From Ruminococcus sp. (GTDB lineage Bacteria > Bacillota > Clostridia > Oscillospirales > Ruminococcaceae), in the NCBI GenBank assembly GCA_021770655.1, contig JAETQO010000010.1:1-55808 (forward strand): a DNA stretch of 55,808 bases, given 5' to 3'. A program made the translations under genes and the position numbers. Under the pieces are notes generated by a model that did not search any database, was not told the origin of the DNA, and saw only the letters and a list, made by a program, of their open reading frames with translations. This document shows positions 36,443-44,950 of the stretch, one piece after another. Each line of letters opens with the position of its first letter. Position 1 is the first letter of the stretch.

Positions 36443-36457
36443 AGCTCGTCCTCCGGA

Positions 36458-36745
36458 TCAAAGCTTATAATCGTCGTTATTAACAAACTCGACGCTTACT
36501 TTATTGTTCGATACTTTTGCATCCATCAAAATTCTTACGATTCCTCTTGCAAATTTCCGGCTTTCCTCCGGCACTTTGTTATAATCATGAAGAATAATCT
36601 CAACTTCATCGTCAAATTCTGCCAAAACGTCATAAAGCTTGTTCTCATCAGTTATTTTGTTGTTCCCAAGCCCCAGCGATTTGCTGATATAAGGAAAAAA
36701 GGTTTCAGCATTAACCATTTTAATATCATCGATCATCAATATCAT
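36458..36745 (-). CDS. Small acidic protein, barstar-like in pattern
   Basis: A 95-residue acidic protein of unknown function. The order of its elements resembles barstar, the barnase inhibitor: a start strand MILMIDDIKMVN, a helix ending in LGLG, then NKLYDVLAEFDDEVEIILHD and a final helix and strand. The resemblance is by eye and moderate. No barnase-like RNase gene is seen nearby. ATG at 36745 has GGAGCTG 7 nt upstream; the TTG at 36760 is less likely. It lies between the YbjQ gene and nspC in the polyamine operon. Confidence 0.6.
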   Translation of the reverse strand: MILMIDDIKMVNAETFFPYISKSLGLGNNKITDENKLYDVLAEFDDEVEIILHDYNKVPEESRKFARGIVRILMDAKVSNNKVSVEFVNNDDYKL

Positions 36746-36746
36746 T

Positions 36747-37067
36747 TTATTCAGCTCCAATAATTTTTACTGCGGTACCGTAAGCAATAACTTCGGCGGC
36801 TCCTGCCGCGATAGCGGAAGAAGCGTATCTGATATTTACAACAGCGTCTGCACCAAGCTGTTCAGCCTCGCCAACCATTCTCTTTGTGGCAAGCGCTCTG
36901 GCTTCGTTCATCATTTCGTTATATGCAGTAAGCTCACCGCCCACAAGATTTTTAAAGCTCTGCATTATGTCTTTACCTACATTTTTAGTCTGAATGGTAG
37001 AACCCTTTACAAGTCCCAGCATTTCAAGTTTCTTTCCTGAGATGTAATCAGTATTTACTAAGATCAT
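36747..37067 (-). CDS. YbjQ/UPF0145 family protein
   Basis: A 106-residue protein of the YbjQ family (sometimes called heavy-metal-binding domain). It has KMLEMLGLVKG-like start, VGGELTAYNEMMNEARALAT and the conserved GADAVVNIRYASS. Members form pentameric rings; the function is not known. It overlaps the upstream membrane-protein gene by about 20 nt and the ribosome-binding site AAGGG lies in that gene. ATG at 37067 is preferred to GTG at 37076. Confidence 0.88.
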   Translation of the reverse strand: MILVNTDYISGKKLEMLGLVKGSTIQTKNVGKDIMQSFKNLVGGELTAYNEMMNEARALATKRMVGEAEQLGADAVVNIRYASSAIAAGAAEVIAYGTAVKIIGAE

Positions 37068-37278
37068 CTTCTTCACCCTTTTTTATTTCTTTTATCCTCT
37101 GCACCAGTACCGTTACAGCCACTCCCGTAATTATTCCGGGAACGACCAGAGCAATTATTTTAGCAAGCATCGGAACTCCGTTCATATATGCAAATATTAC
37201 TCCTATAGCGATATAATATATCGAAATAAGCGTAACGATTATTACCGGTGCTATCATTTTTTTAGTTTTGGTTTTCAT
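37048..37278 (-). CDS. Small two-segment membrane protein
   Basis: A 76-residue protein not assigned to a family. After a Lys-rich start (MKTKTKKM) there are two membrane segments (about 9-32 and 38-60), then a charged tail ending in Glu/Asp residues. Positive-inside charge suggests both ends are in the cytoplasm. AAGGTG lies before the ATG. It is translationally coupled to the YbjQ gene, so the two may work together. Confidence 0.7.
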   Translation of the reverse strand: MKTKTKKMIAPVIIVTLISIYYIAIGVIFAYMNGVPMLAKIIALVVPGIITGVAVTVLVQRIKEIKKGEEDDLSKY

Positions 37279-37292
37279 TTACTCAATCACCT

Positions 37293-37532
37293 TTAATCAA
37301 AAACCATTTTCTTCTTTCCGTTTTTGTTTCGCGGATATTCACGAATTCGTATTATGTTATTGATATTTACAATGCTTTCATTTTTGTCGTCGCCTTGTGA
37401 GATCCTTATCCAGCCGTCGCCGACCTCTTCAAGAACGCACTCGATAGCGGCAGAAAGACCTCCGCCCTGAGATATAGCATATATAATACATTCCTGATGA
37501 AGAAAACGGGTAAAAGCTTCTTCTATTTTCAT
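37293..37532 (-). CDS. Small conserved-type hypothetical protein
   Basis: A 79-residue soluble protein of unknown function, with a predicted helix (KIEEAFTRFLHQE) followed by beta strands (AIECVLEEVGDGWIRIS, ESIVNINNIIRIREY). The strand pattern resembles small Sm-like/PRC-type barrels, but this is only a shape impression. GAGGAGAG lies before the ATG. It follows the carboxynorspermidine dehydrogenase gene by 27 nt. Confidence 0.65.
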   Translation of the reverse strand: MKIEEAFTRFLHQECIIYAISQGGGLSAAIECVLEEVGDGWIRISQGDDKNESIVNINNIIRIREYPRNKNGKKKMVFD

Positions 37533-37559
37533 TGTACAAAACTCTCCTCACATATGAAT

Positions 37560-38762
37560 TTAATCGACAAGAACCGGATCAAAATTCTCTGTCCACGGAA
37601 GTCCCCATTTATTAAGAGCCTCCATAAACGGATCGGGATCAAACTCCTCGATATTATAAACGCCCGGTTTTTTCCACTTACCGGTCATGACCATCATTGC
37701 GCCGATCATAGCAGGAACGCCGGTCGTATAAGAGATAGCCTGTGAACCTACCTCCTTATAACATTCCTGATGATCGCATACGTTATATACATAATAGGTC
37801 TTATCCTTGCCGTCCTTTTTACCCCGGAAAATACAACCGATATTGGTCTTGCCCTTTGTTCTCGGTCCGAGCGAAGCCGGATCAGGCAGAACAGCTTTAA
37901 GAAACTGGAGAGGAACGATTTTCTTACCCTCAAAGTCGATAGGCTCAATAGAAGTCATTCCTACGTTTTCAAGACACTTCAAGTGTGTGAGGTAACTCTG
38001 TCCAAAAGTCATAAAGAAGCGTATCCTCTTTATACCCTTGATATTTAGAGCGAGAGACTCGAGTTCCTCGTGATGAAGCAGATACATATCCTTTTCACCC
38101 ACCTGATCGAAATTGTAAACCCTCTTTATTTCCATTGGCTCTGTTTCTACCCATTTGCCGTCCTGTATATAAGAACCCTTGGCGGAAACCTCACGAATAT
38201 TTATCTCCGGATTGAAGTTGGTCGCAAACGGATAACCGTGATCGCCGCCGTTACAATCCAAAATATCAATATAGTTGATCTCATCAAAATAATGCTTCTG
38301 AGCATAAGCGCAGAAAACTCCCGTTACGCCCGGATCAAAGCCTGAACCGAGAAGTGCTGTTATACCGGCCTTTTCAAATCTTTCACGATAGGCCCACTGC
38401 CACTTGTATTCAAACTTAGCGGTATCCTCCGGTTCATAGTTAGCAGTATCTACATAATCTACCTTACATTCCAGACAAGCGTTCATAATATGCAGATCCT
38501 GATAAGGCAAAGCAACGTTTATGCAAATATCAGGCTTATACTCCTTCATAAGAGCCACAAGCTCGGTAACGTTGTCTGCGTCCACCTGAGCAGTAGTAAT
38601 ATTTGTTTTTGTCTTATCCTGCAACTCTTCCTTGAACTTATCACACTTGGATTTTGTACGGCTTGCAATACAAATATCCGTAAAAACCTCGCTGTTCTGG
38701 CAACATTTGTGAATCACAACGCCAGCTACTCCTCCTGCGCCAATTATCAATGCTCTTCCCAT
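37560..38762 (-). CDS. Carboxynorspermidine dehydrogenase (saccharopine dehydrogenase family)
   Basis: A 400-residue NAD(P)-dependent enzyme. The Rossmann motif IIGAGGVAGVVIHKC is at the very start; SRTKSKCDKF and CINVALPYQDLHIM follow. The family includes saccharopine and carboxynorspermidine dehydrogenases. Because nspC is in the same operon, the product is most likely carboxyspermidine, made from putrescine and aspartate semialdehyde. The start at 38762 has GAAAGGA about 9 nt upstream; the longer 38807 reading crosses into the gap. Confidence 0.92.
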   Translation of the reverse strand: MGRALIIGAGGVAGVVIHKCCQNSEVFTDICIASRTKSKCDKFKEELQDKTKTNITTAQVDADNVTELVALMKEYKPDICINVALPYQDLHIMNACLECKVDYVDTANYEPEDTAKFEYKWQWAYRERFEKAGITALLGSGFDPGVTGVFCAYAQKHYFDEINYIDILDCNGGDHGYPFATNFNPEINIREVSAKGSYIQDGKWVETEPMEIKRVYNFDQVGEKDMYLLHHEELESLALNIKGIKRIRFFMTFGQSYLTHLKCLENVGMTSIEPIDFEGKKIVPLQFLKAVLPDPASLGPRTKGKTNIGCIFRGKKDGKDKTYYVYNVCDHQECYKEVGSQAISYTTGVPAMIGAMMVMTGKWKKPGVYNIEEFDPDPFMEALNKWGLPWTENFDPVLVD

Positions 38763-38791
38763 TTTCAACATTCCTTTCCGTAAATAAATTA

Positions 38792-39559
38792 TCAACAGCA
38801 GTCCCAATTATACAAAACCTTGCTGAAATCACGTTTTTTCAGATCCTCAGGAGAGATAAAGAAGTTGCCTACTCCGCAGTCGCCCCACATTATCTTTTCA
38901 TCGTTCTCATCATCGTCTCCGAAATCCGTGTCAAGCTGGAACAGCAAAACCGTCTTATCCTGACCTTTTAAATCTCTTGGGTCATATTGCGTAAATATCG
39001 GATAACCACCCAGTCTGTGACTGTAATATTCATCTCCGTCTTTATCATAATCAAAGAAAATTTCATCAAACAAATCGTTGTCGTCGACTTCGCCTATCTT
39101 GGCTCTTGCAAGTTCGCTGTAACGGAAATCGTCCATGGACATAGACATTTTCTCATCAAAAAATTTTACGCCGAACTCGCCGTACAAAGGGAAAAACGGT
39201 CCGTCATCATTCTCATCTAAAACCTCGACTTTAGCGATGCATTCCTCCTCGGTAACGGAATTGTCAACATTCTCGTGATAAATTACCGCATATCCCTTTT
39301 CGTCCTCCATCCCCAGAATGTCGTCCGTACCTATAAAAAACTGTAAAAGCCCTTCATGTGGAAAATCCTCCAGCGACTTCAATTCTCCGCAGTCTATCTG
39401 TGCCAGAAGCCTTAGCTGTACTCCCCTGCTGTCTCTGGGAAGCTCCATATCTCTTGGAATATACGGAATTCCGCCTATCTTGCTTTCAAAAATTGAAGTT
39501 TTTTCATCGGTAATACCTAAAGTAACACAGTTGGTAATCGTTTTCTGCTTTAAGCTCAT
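38792..39559 (-). CDS. YwqG-like (DUF1963) protein, probable N-terminal frameshift
   Basis: A 255-residue reading frame of the YwqG/DUF1963 family: FESKIGGIPYIPRDMELP, LRLLAQIDCGEL, LLQFFIG and FGDDDENDEKIMWGDCGVGNFFI are the family pattern. Function unknown. The ATG at 39559 has no ribosome-binding site. Upstream, AAGGAG followed 10 nt later by ATG at 39602 opens another frame encoding MSNAEKRDLYIKAYNELKAE, which is what one expects at the N-terminus of this family. The two frames would join if one A were removed from the AAAA run at 39541-39544. So the gene appears to carry a 1-nt insertion, or the run is mis-sequenced. Confidence 0.8.
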   Translation of the reverse strand: MSLKQKTITNCVTLGITDEKTSIFESKIGGIPYIPRDMELPRDSRGVQLRLLAQIDCGELKSLEDFPHEGLLQFFIGTDDILGMEDEKGYAVIYHENVDNSVTEEECIAKVEVLDENDDGPFFPLYGEFGVKFFDEKMSMSMDDFRYSELARAKIGEVDDNDLFDEIFFDYDKDGDEYYSHRLGGYPIFTQYDPRDLKGQDKTVLLFQLDTDFGDDDENDEKIMWGDCGVGNFFISPEDLKKRDFSKVLYNWDCC

Positions 39560-39642
39560 TGTATGCTTTTATATATAGATCTCTCTTTTCAGCATTTGAC
39601 ATGATGACCATTCTCCTTAATAAAAATTAAATAAACCACACA

Positions 39643-40086
39643 TCATATATTAAATCCGAATATGCAAAGTTTAGCCATAATAACAGCTAAAACCGCATAA
39701 CCGATTATACCTACGACCGACGCCCAAACAGAACTTATGAATCTGTGTCTTAGCACATATTTATCCGTTCTGCGGTTATTAACTATAATATTGAATATTG
39801 TACCCGAGGTGTACTTGGCCTCTGCCGTAAAAGGCTTTTCCATTTTTACAAAGTCCTCCTGAGAGCCGCACAGTCTGTCTCCGTTGTAATAATACTCCAT
39901 TTTTAAGTTATATTTATCGCCGTTTTCGTCGCTGTGATATTCAAGCTCTTTGACAATGCCTGCACATCTACGCCCAGCAAAATAATATTTTATAAGCTTG
40001 GCAACAGCATAAATATGATAAAATACGCCTAGTATTCCGCCGAGCAGCCCTATATATATCCAAATCCCATGGAATGTAAGGTGCAT
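39643..40086 (-). CDS. DUF3592-like membrane protein
   Basis: A 147-residue protein with two membrane segments (about 6-30 and 120-143) flanking a beta-rich soluble domain (GIVKELEYHSDENGDKYN, SGTIFNIIVNNRRTDKYV), the layout of DUF3592 proteins. Function unknown. The start at 40086 gives MHLTFHGIWIY; a longer frame reaching 40203 would overlap speB. It sits between speB and the YwqG-like gene in the polyamine operon. Confidence 0.65.
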   Translation of the reverse strand: MHLTFHGIWIYIGLLGGILGVFYHIYAVAKLIKYYFAGRRCAGIVKELEYHSDENGDKYNLKMEYYYNGDRLCGSQEDFVKMEKPFTAEAKYTSGTIFNIIVNNRRTDKYVLRHRFISSVWASVVGIIGYAVLAVIMAKLCIFGFNI

Positions 40087-40096
40087 TTTGCCATCT

Positions 40097-40945
40097 CTAT
40101 CTGTAAAAATACAGCAAAATTTCTCTGAGTATCTTGCAGGCAAGAGCTGTAGACCTGCCTGTCTGATCGTAAACAGGCGAAAGCTCGTTAACGTCAAATC
40201 CAACGATATTCAGCTTTGATACTTCCTTGACCGCATTCAAAAGCTGTGTAAAGCTTACACCGCCCGCTTCGGGAGTTCCCGTGCCCGGAAATTCCGACGG
40301 GTCGAGAACGTCTAAATCCAACGTAAAATAAATCGGTTTCTGTCCGATTTTCTGTACAGTTTCTTCCAATGTATCAAAATTGAACTTGTTCATATAAGTA
40401 TGCGCTTTTGCAAACTTAAACTCTTCCCTGTCGCCGCTTCGGATACCAAACTGAAAAATCTTTCCGTCGCCCACAATATCCCAGCATCTGTGCAGAACAC
40501 AGGCATGAGAATTTTTTACGCCAAGATAATCGTCACGCAAATCGGCATGTGCGTCGAAATGCACAATATTCAGATCCGTATATTTCTTTGCAACCGCTCG
40601 GACTGCGCCAAGAGTTACCAAATGCTCTCCGCCGATCATACATGGGATTTTTCCGTCGGAAAGAATCTCTTTTGTTCTTTCCTCAATATCTTCAAGAGCT
40701 CTGTCCGGATTACCGAAAGGCAACTCCAGATCCCCGCTGTCGAACACTTTTGTGTCAAGCAGATCCTTGTCCTGATAAGGAGAATATGTTTCTATACCAA
40801 AGCTCTCGCTTCTCATTGTTTGACTCGCAAAACGTGTGCCGGGACGAAAAGAAGTAGTGCTGTCGTATGGTGCTCCGAACAAAACTATTTTTGCATCGTC
40901 ATATTCACAGTCACAGCCGATAAAGGTCTGAACATTTTTTTCCAT
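40097..40945 (-). CDS. speB: Agmatinase
   Basis: A 282-residue ureohydrolase that splits agmatine to putrescine and urea. The dinuclear Mn ligands are visible in GGEHLVT (His), HFDAHADLRDDY (Asp/His/Asp) and LDLDVLDPSEFPGTGTPEAG (Asp). Its position next to an arginine decarboxylase-type gene and speE marks it as an agmatinase rather than an arginase. ATG at 40945 follows GGGGGAAAC; the 41002 reading overlaps speE. Confidence 0.94.
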   Translation of the reverse strand: MEKNVQTFIGCDCEYDDAKIVLFGAPYDSTTSFRPGTRFASQTMRSESFGIETYSPYQDKDLLDTKVFDSGDLELPFGNPDRALEDIEERTKEILSDGKIPCMIGGEHLVTLGAVRAVAKKYTDLNIVHFDAHADLRDDYLGVKNSHACVLHRCWDIVGDGKIFQFGIRSGDREEFKFAKAHTYMNKFNFDTLEETVQKIGQKPIYFTLDLDVLDPSEFPGTGTPEAGGVSFTQLLNAVKEVSKLNIVGFDVNELSPVYDQTGRSTALACKILREILLYFYR

Positions 40946-40955
40946 ACGTTTCCCC

Positions 40956-41807
40956 CTAATTGCAGTCGTCAAGAACATCGAGCACATAATTAGGCAATGC
41001 AAAACAGCCCTTATGAAGCTCAGTATTATAATATCTTGTTTTAATACCGAATTTCTTCCATTCTTCCGCCTTTAAATCATATACAGGATGAAGATTTTTT
41101 GATGCGAATCCGAACAGCCAATGTCCTGATGGATAGGTAGGTATATGAGTCTGATAGACCATAGAAACAGGGAACGCACTTCCTATCCTTCGGTGAGTTC
41201 TCTTGACCATATCGACATAAGAGTCATAATAAGTGCTTTCGTGCTGATTAATCAGTATTCCGCGGTCGGTGAGCGCCTTTGAGCAATTACCGTAAAATTC
41301 CTTAGTAAACAAACCTTCTCCCGGACCGAACGGGTCGGTTGAATCAACGATTATCAGGTCATATTCGTTTTCTTTGCGTCTAACGAATTTCAGACCGTCC
41401 TCAATATAAAGATCAAGCCTTGGATCATCAAATGAACAAGCGGTCTGCGGAAGAAATTCCTTACAAACCTTAACGACCTGCTCATCTATCTCTACCATAT
41501 CTATTTTCTCTATAGTTTCATATCGGCAAAGTTCTCTTATAGTTCCGCCGTCGCCCGCTCCGATAACCAAAACGTTCTTTATATCAGGATTAACAGCCAT
41601 CGGGACAGCTGTAACCATTTCATGATAAATAAACTCGTCCTTTTCGGTAAGCATTATAAAACCGTCCAGCACAAGAACTTTTCCAAATTCGTAAGTATCG
41701 AATATATCGATCTGCTGATAATAGCTTTTCTCAGAATACAGCTGCTTTTTCACTCTTATAGTAAAATTAACATCGTCCGTATGCTTTTCTGTAAACCATA
41801 AATCCAT
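40956..41807 (-). CDS. speE: Spermidine synthase
   Basis: A 283-residue aminopropyltransferase that joins putrescine and decarboxylated SAM to give spermidine. It has FGKVLVLDGFIMLTEKDEFIYHE, GAGDGGTIRE (SAM-binding), DMVEIDEQVV and VDSTDPFGPGEGLF with catalytic Asp. Length matches E. coli SpeE (288). It lies 16 nt after speA and 10 nt before speB in the operon. Confidence 0.96.
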   Translation of the reverse strand: MDLWFTEKHTDDVNFTIRVKKQLYSEKSYYQQIDIFDTYEFGKVLVLDGFIMLTEKDEFIYHEMVTAVPMAVNPDIKNVLVIGAGDGGTIRELCRYETIEKIDMVEIDEQVVKVCKEFLPQTACSFDDPRLDLYIEDGLKFVRRKENEYDLIIVDSTDPFGPGEGLFTKEFYGNCSKALTDRGILINQHESTYYDSYVDMVKRTHRRIGSAFPVSMVYQTHIPTYPSGHWLFGFASKNLHPVYDLKAEEWKKFGIKTRYYNTELHKGCFALPNYVLDVLDDCN

Positions 41808-41823
41808 AAACTGCGTCTCCTCT

Positions 41824-43176
41824 CTATGAATTTACAACTACATTAATGTTGTTTATTTCCAGATCCTCGGTACCTGTAAGAAAACAACCCTTTTCCTTAC
41901 AATAGAAAATATAATTAAGTATATCTTTTGTTATTCTCTCTCCCGGTGCAAGTATAGGTATCCCCGGCGGATAGCACATAACAAATTCGCCGCAGATCAT
42001 GTTCTCGCTCTGTTCGATTGGAACGGACTTCTTATCACTGTAAAATGCCTGCTGAGGCGGTATGTCGACTATCGGATTTATATATTCGTGATCGAACATT
42101 CCCGACGGGTCTTTGGAATACAGCCGTTTTATTTCTGAAAGCGAGGAAATAAATCTTTCAATCTCAAGCTCTCTGTCGCCTGCCGAAACAATAGCAAGGA
42201 TATTTCCTATATCACCGAACTCTATTTGAATATCATAATCATCTCTGAGTATATCATAAACCTCAACTCCGGCTAGTCCCATTGCTCTGGTGTGTACCGA
42301 AAGCTTAGTGCTGTCAAAAGCGTAAAAGTCCCTGCCATTTTCAAGTTCCTTGCCAAAAGCATAATATCCGCCGATCTTGTTGATTTCTTCCCTTGCATAA
42401 TCGGCATAATCAACTGCCTTTTTGAAAAGCTCTTTACCGTTCAGGGCAAGATTCTTTCTTGCCAGATCCAAAGATACCATAAGCAGATAAGAACCGCTGG
42501 TTGTCTGAGTTAAATTTATTATCTGTCTAACATAGCCCTCCGAAACCTTGTCGCCGCAAAGCAACAGAGATGACTGCGTAAGACTGCCGCCGGTTTTGTG
42601 GATCGACACGGCGGCCATATCCGCCCCCGCCGCCATTGCCGAACAAGGTAAGTTATCGCCAAAGTAAAGATGCGTACCGTGAGCCTCATCAGCAAGCGCA
42701 AGCATACCATGATCGTGAGCGAGCTTAACTATTCTTTTAATATCAGAGCATATGCCGTAATAAGTCGGATTATTTACCAAAACTGCTTTAGCGTCGGGAT
42801 TTTCAATAATTGCTTTTTCAACGTCCTCAACGGACATTCCAAGGGGAATACCCAACTGCTTATTGGTGCCGGGATTAACATAGACAGGGATAGCTCCGCA
42901 CACTACAAGAGCGTTGATAGCGCTTCGGTGAACGTTTCTTGGCATAATTATCTTATCGCCTGCCTTGCAGGAGGCAAAGATCATGGTCTGCACTGCGGCA
43001 GTGGTTCCGTTCACAATAAAAAAAGCGTGCTTCGCGCCAAAAGCTTCGGCGGCAAGCATCTCCGCGTCTTTAATTACCGAAACTGGGTGACAAAGGTTAT
43101 CAAGGGGTTTCATGGAGTTGACGTCGCATTTCACATATATGGGCGCATTATTCTGCGTTAAATCCAAATTTATCAC
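41824..43176 (-). CDS. speA: Arginine decarboxylase-type PLP enzyme, short N-terminus
   Basis: A 450-residue fold-I Orn/Lys/Arg decarboxylase. Family motifs are AAEAFGAKHAFFIVNGTT, ADEAHGTHL (Asp163, His166) and SIHKTGG with the PLP lysine Lys194. Substrate is inferred as arginine because an agmatinase is in the same operon. Relatives of about 480-490 residues begin with a segment containing an FHVPGHK-type motif; here the reading frame starts after that segment, directly at the part matching the D-x-T-E-x-x-x-x-D-D-L region. The start codon is GTG at 43176, 7 nt after speD, with AAGG only 3 nt upstream. Confidence 0.88.
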   Translation of the reverse strand: MINLDLTQNNAPIYVKCDVNSMKPLDNLCHPVSVIKDAEMLAAEAFGAKHAFFIVNGTTAAVQTMIFASCKAGDKIIMPRNVHRSAINALVVCGAIPVYVNPGTNKQLGIPLGMSVEDVEKAIIENPDAKAVLVNNPTYYGICSDIKRIVKLAHDHGMLALADEAHGTHLYFGDNLPCSAMAAGADMAAVSIHKTGGSLTQSSLLLCGDKVSEGYVRQIINLTQTTSGSYLLMVSLDLARKNLALNGKELFKKAVDYADYAREEINKIGGYYAFGKELENGRDFYAFDSTKLSVHTRAMGLAGVEVYDILRDDYDIQIEFGDIGNILAIVSAGDRELEIERFISSLSEIKRLYSKDPSGMFDHEYINPIVDIPPQQAFYSDKKSVPIEQSENMICGEFVMCYPPGIPILAPGERITKDILNYIFYCKEKGCFLTGTEDLEINNINVVVNS

Positions 43177-43183
43177 GACCTTA

Positions 43184-43996
43184 TCAGTATATATTCATAC
43201 CGCTGTATATCTCAATCATTTCTCTGCGCAGGCTGTCTGTAATATCAAGCCTCTGTTTCGGAGTAAGCTCGTATACGTCCTGCTTGAACAGATAGTTCTG
43301 CAAATCAATATCCTTGATCAACAGCTTTGTATGAAAAATATTCGACTGATAAACGTTAACGTCTATTGCGTCATACTTTGTAAGCGTATTTTTATCAATA
43401 TAATCCTGTATAGATGTAATTTTATGGTCTATGAAAAACTTCTTACCCAAAACATCTCTTGTAAAGCCTCTAACGCGGTAATCAATAGTAATAATATCCG
43501 AATCAAAACTTCCTATCAGATAATTAAGAGCATTAAGCGGTGAAATAGTACCGCAGGTTGACACATCAATGTCAACTCTGAAGGTAGATATGGAATTATC
43601 GGGATGATATTCCGGGAAGGTATGCACGGTAACATGACTCTTATCAAGATGTGCATGTATGGTTTCATGCTGAGGCTCATTGATCTTTCCCTGATTGCAG
43701 GAATGATCGATAGAATCCTCTTCAAGAGCCTTTTCCGCTATAAGTACATTCACAGAAGCTCCCTGCGGTTCATAGTCCTGTTTAGAAATATTTAAAATTC
43801 TTGCGCCGATCATTTCTGTGACATCACATAGTATTTTCGTAAGCCTTTCAGAGTTATACTGCTCATCAATATACGCAATATACCCCTTCTGCTCTCTTTC
43901 TGTTTTTGCATAGCAAACATCGTAGATGTTAAAGCTCAGGGTTTTGGTTAGATTATTAAAACCATACAACGAAAGCTTCTGCTCCAACCCTAACAT
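43184..43996 (-). CDS. speD: S-adenosylmethionine decarboxylase proenzyme (class 1A, E. coli type)
   Basis: A 270-residue SpeD close to the 264-residue E. coli form, which is the larger bacterial type. It begins [20 protein letters not shown] and has [18 protein letters not shown], the self-cleavage site in [15 protein letters not shown] (Lys119/Ser120, giving the pyruvoyl group) and [17 protein letters not shown]. It provides decarboxylated SAM to SpeE. The start at 43996 follows AAAGGACGGG; an open frame extends upstream to 44185 but includes the EIIA terminator. First gene of the polyamine operon. A TATAAT lies at 44068-44063 on the minus strand without a good -35. Confidence 0.95.
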   Translation of the reverse strand: MLGLEQKLSLYGFNNLTKTLSFNIYDVCYAKTEREQKGYIAYIDEQYNSERLTKILCDVTEMIGARILNISKQDYEPQGASVNVLIAEKALEEDSIDHSCNQGKINEPQHETIHAHLDKSHVTVHTFPEYHPDNSISTFRVDIDVSTCGTISPLNALNYLIGSFDSDIITIDYRVRGFTRDVLGKKFFIDHKITSIQDYIDKNTLTKYDAIDVNVYQSNIFHTKLLIKDIDLQNYLFKQDVYELTPKQRLDITDSLRREMIEIYSGMNIY

Positions 43997-44133
43997 CACC
44001 CGTCCTTTCAGAAAATAGTAGTCATCATGCCGTGTGAAGGCAAAAATAATAGACTTAAAATTATTATAACACATATTAATCCAAAAGTACATAGTTTTGC
44101 ACACTTTTTTTACTTTTTTATCTTCACTTTTAC

Positions 44134-44168
44134 AAAAAAACGTCTTTGGCATAAAAGTCAAAGACGTA
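44134..44168 (-). terminator. Terminator of the EIIA-like gene
   Basis: ACGTCTTTG pairs perfectly with CAAAGACGT around a 10-nt loop, with T7 on the minus strand. It separates the EIIA gene from the speD operon. Confidence 0.93.
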
Positions 44169-44181
44169 TAAACATTTTCTG

Positions 44182-44667
44182 TCAAATAGAATAGGTAGCG
44201 GCCGAATAATTAGGAAGTGAAATGCCGGTTTTTACCTTAAGTTCCAACAGCCTTTCGCTGTTGGTAATGATAACGGCTATCAATGATTTTTGTGTTTTTC
44301 CGAAATCTATTTCACCAATATTATCGCCGGAATTAATGGTGTCTCCCACCTTTACCGTTAAATTGACAGATGCTGATCTCTTATCAGAAGGCGTAGGCTC
44401 AATATGAACCAATACAATGAGCCCGTCATCACTTTTTACTGTTATCGACAAACCATTATCGGAAATATCCAAGACCCTGCCGCTTACGGGACTGTAAATT
44501 TCTGAATCCTCCGGAATTACTGCGTATCCCTCACCCAATATACCGGAAGAAAATATATTATCTTTTACATTATCAAGTCTGATTATTTCTCCCTTTACAC
44601 AAGACATAAGCTCGCCCGTAAATTTTCTCTTTCCGCCGGATTTGTTTTCTTTTGAAAATATAGACAA
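44182..44667 (-). CDS. Degenerate PTS EIIA-Glc domain protein
   Basis: A 161-residue single EIIA-Glc (Crr-like) domain. The typical start of the fold is seen: [10 protein letters not shown], then IVLVHIEP in place of [28 protein letters not shown] and [10 protein letters not shown]. The phosphate-accepting His (E. coli His90) is kept as His88. The second active-site His (E. coli His75) aligns with Leu73, and the conserved DTVEL after the active His is replaced. So phosphotransfer may be lost or altered. No EIIB/EIIC gene is near. TTG start at 44667 has GAAGGTG upstream. Confidence 0.82.
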   Translation of the reverse strand: MSIFSKENKSGGKRKFTGELMSCVKGEIIRLDNVKDNIFSSGILGEGYAVIPEDSEIYSPVSGRVLDISDNGLSITVKSDDGLIVLVHIEPTPSDKRSASVNLTVKVGDTINSGDNIGEIDFGKTQKSLIAVIITNSERLLELKVKTGISLPNYSAATYSI

Positions 44668-44916
44668 ATAATCACCTTCATATCAATTATATACGCTTAT
44701 CGCATTATTATTTTAACAAATTATTATGCAAATTTCAATATGATTTGAACATTTTTATTTGATTATTCCGGATTTTTTGTATACCTGCACAACAATAGAC
44801 ATTTCAAGTAAAATAAGAATGGTTATTTTGACACTTCAATAAAGCTTTTATGTACAAATGAATAAAAAATCCGTGTGCAGATTTAACGAAATAAACGCTT
44901 TTTCAGTTAGAAAGAC

Positions 44917-44945
44917 TTGCATTGAAAAAGAAAAATGTGTATAAT
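44917..44945 (+). promoter_or_regulatory. SigA promoter of the ABC-F gene
   Basis: TTGCAT (44917-44922), a 17-bp spacer and TATAAT (44940-44945). Transcription should start close to 44952, the first bases of the inverted-repeat element. Confidence 0.75.
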
Positions 44946-44950
44946 GATAT

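Noticed and set aside
40400-40993. A 197-residue plus-strand frame opposite speB
   Set aside because: It lies wholly within a gene with all agmatinase motifs and has no start signals.
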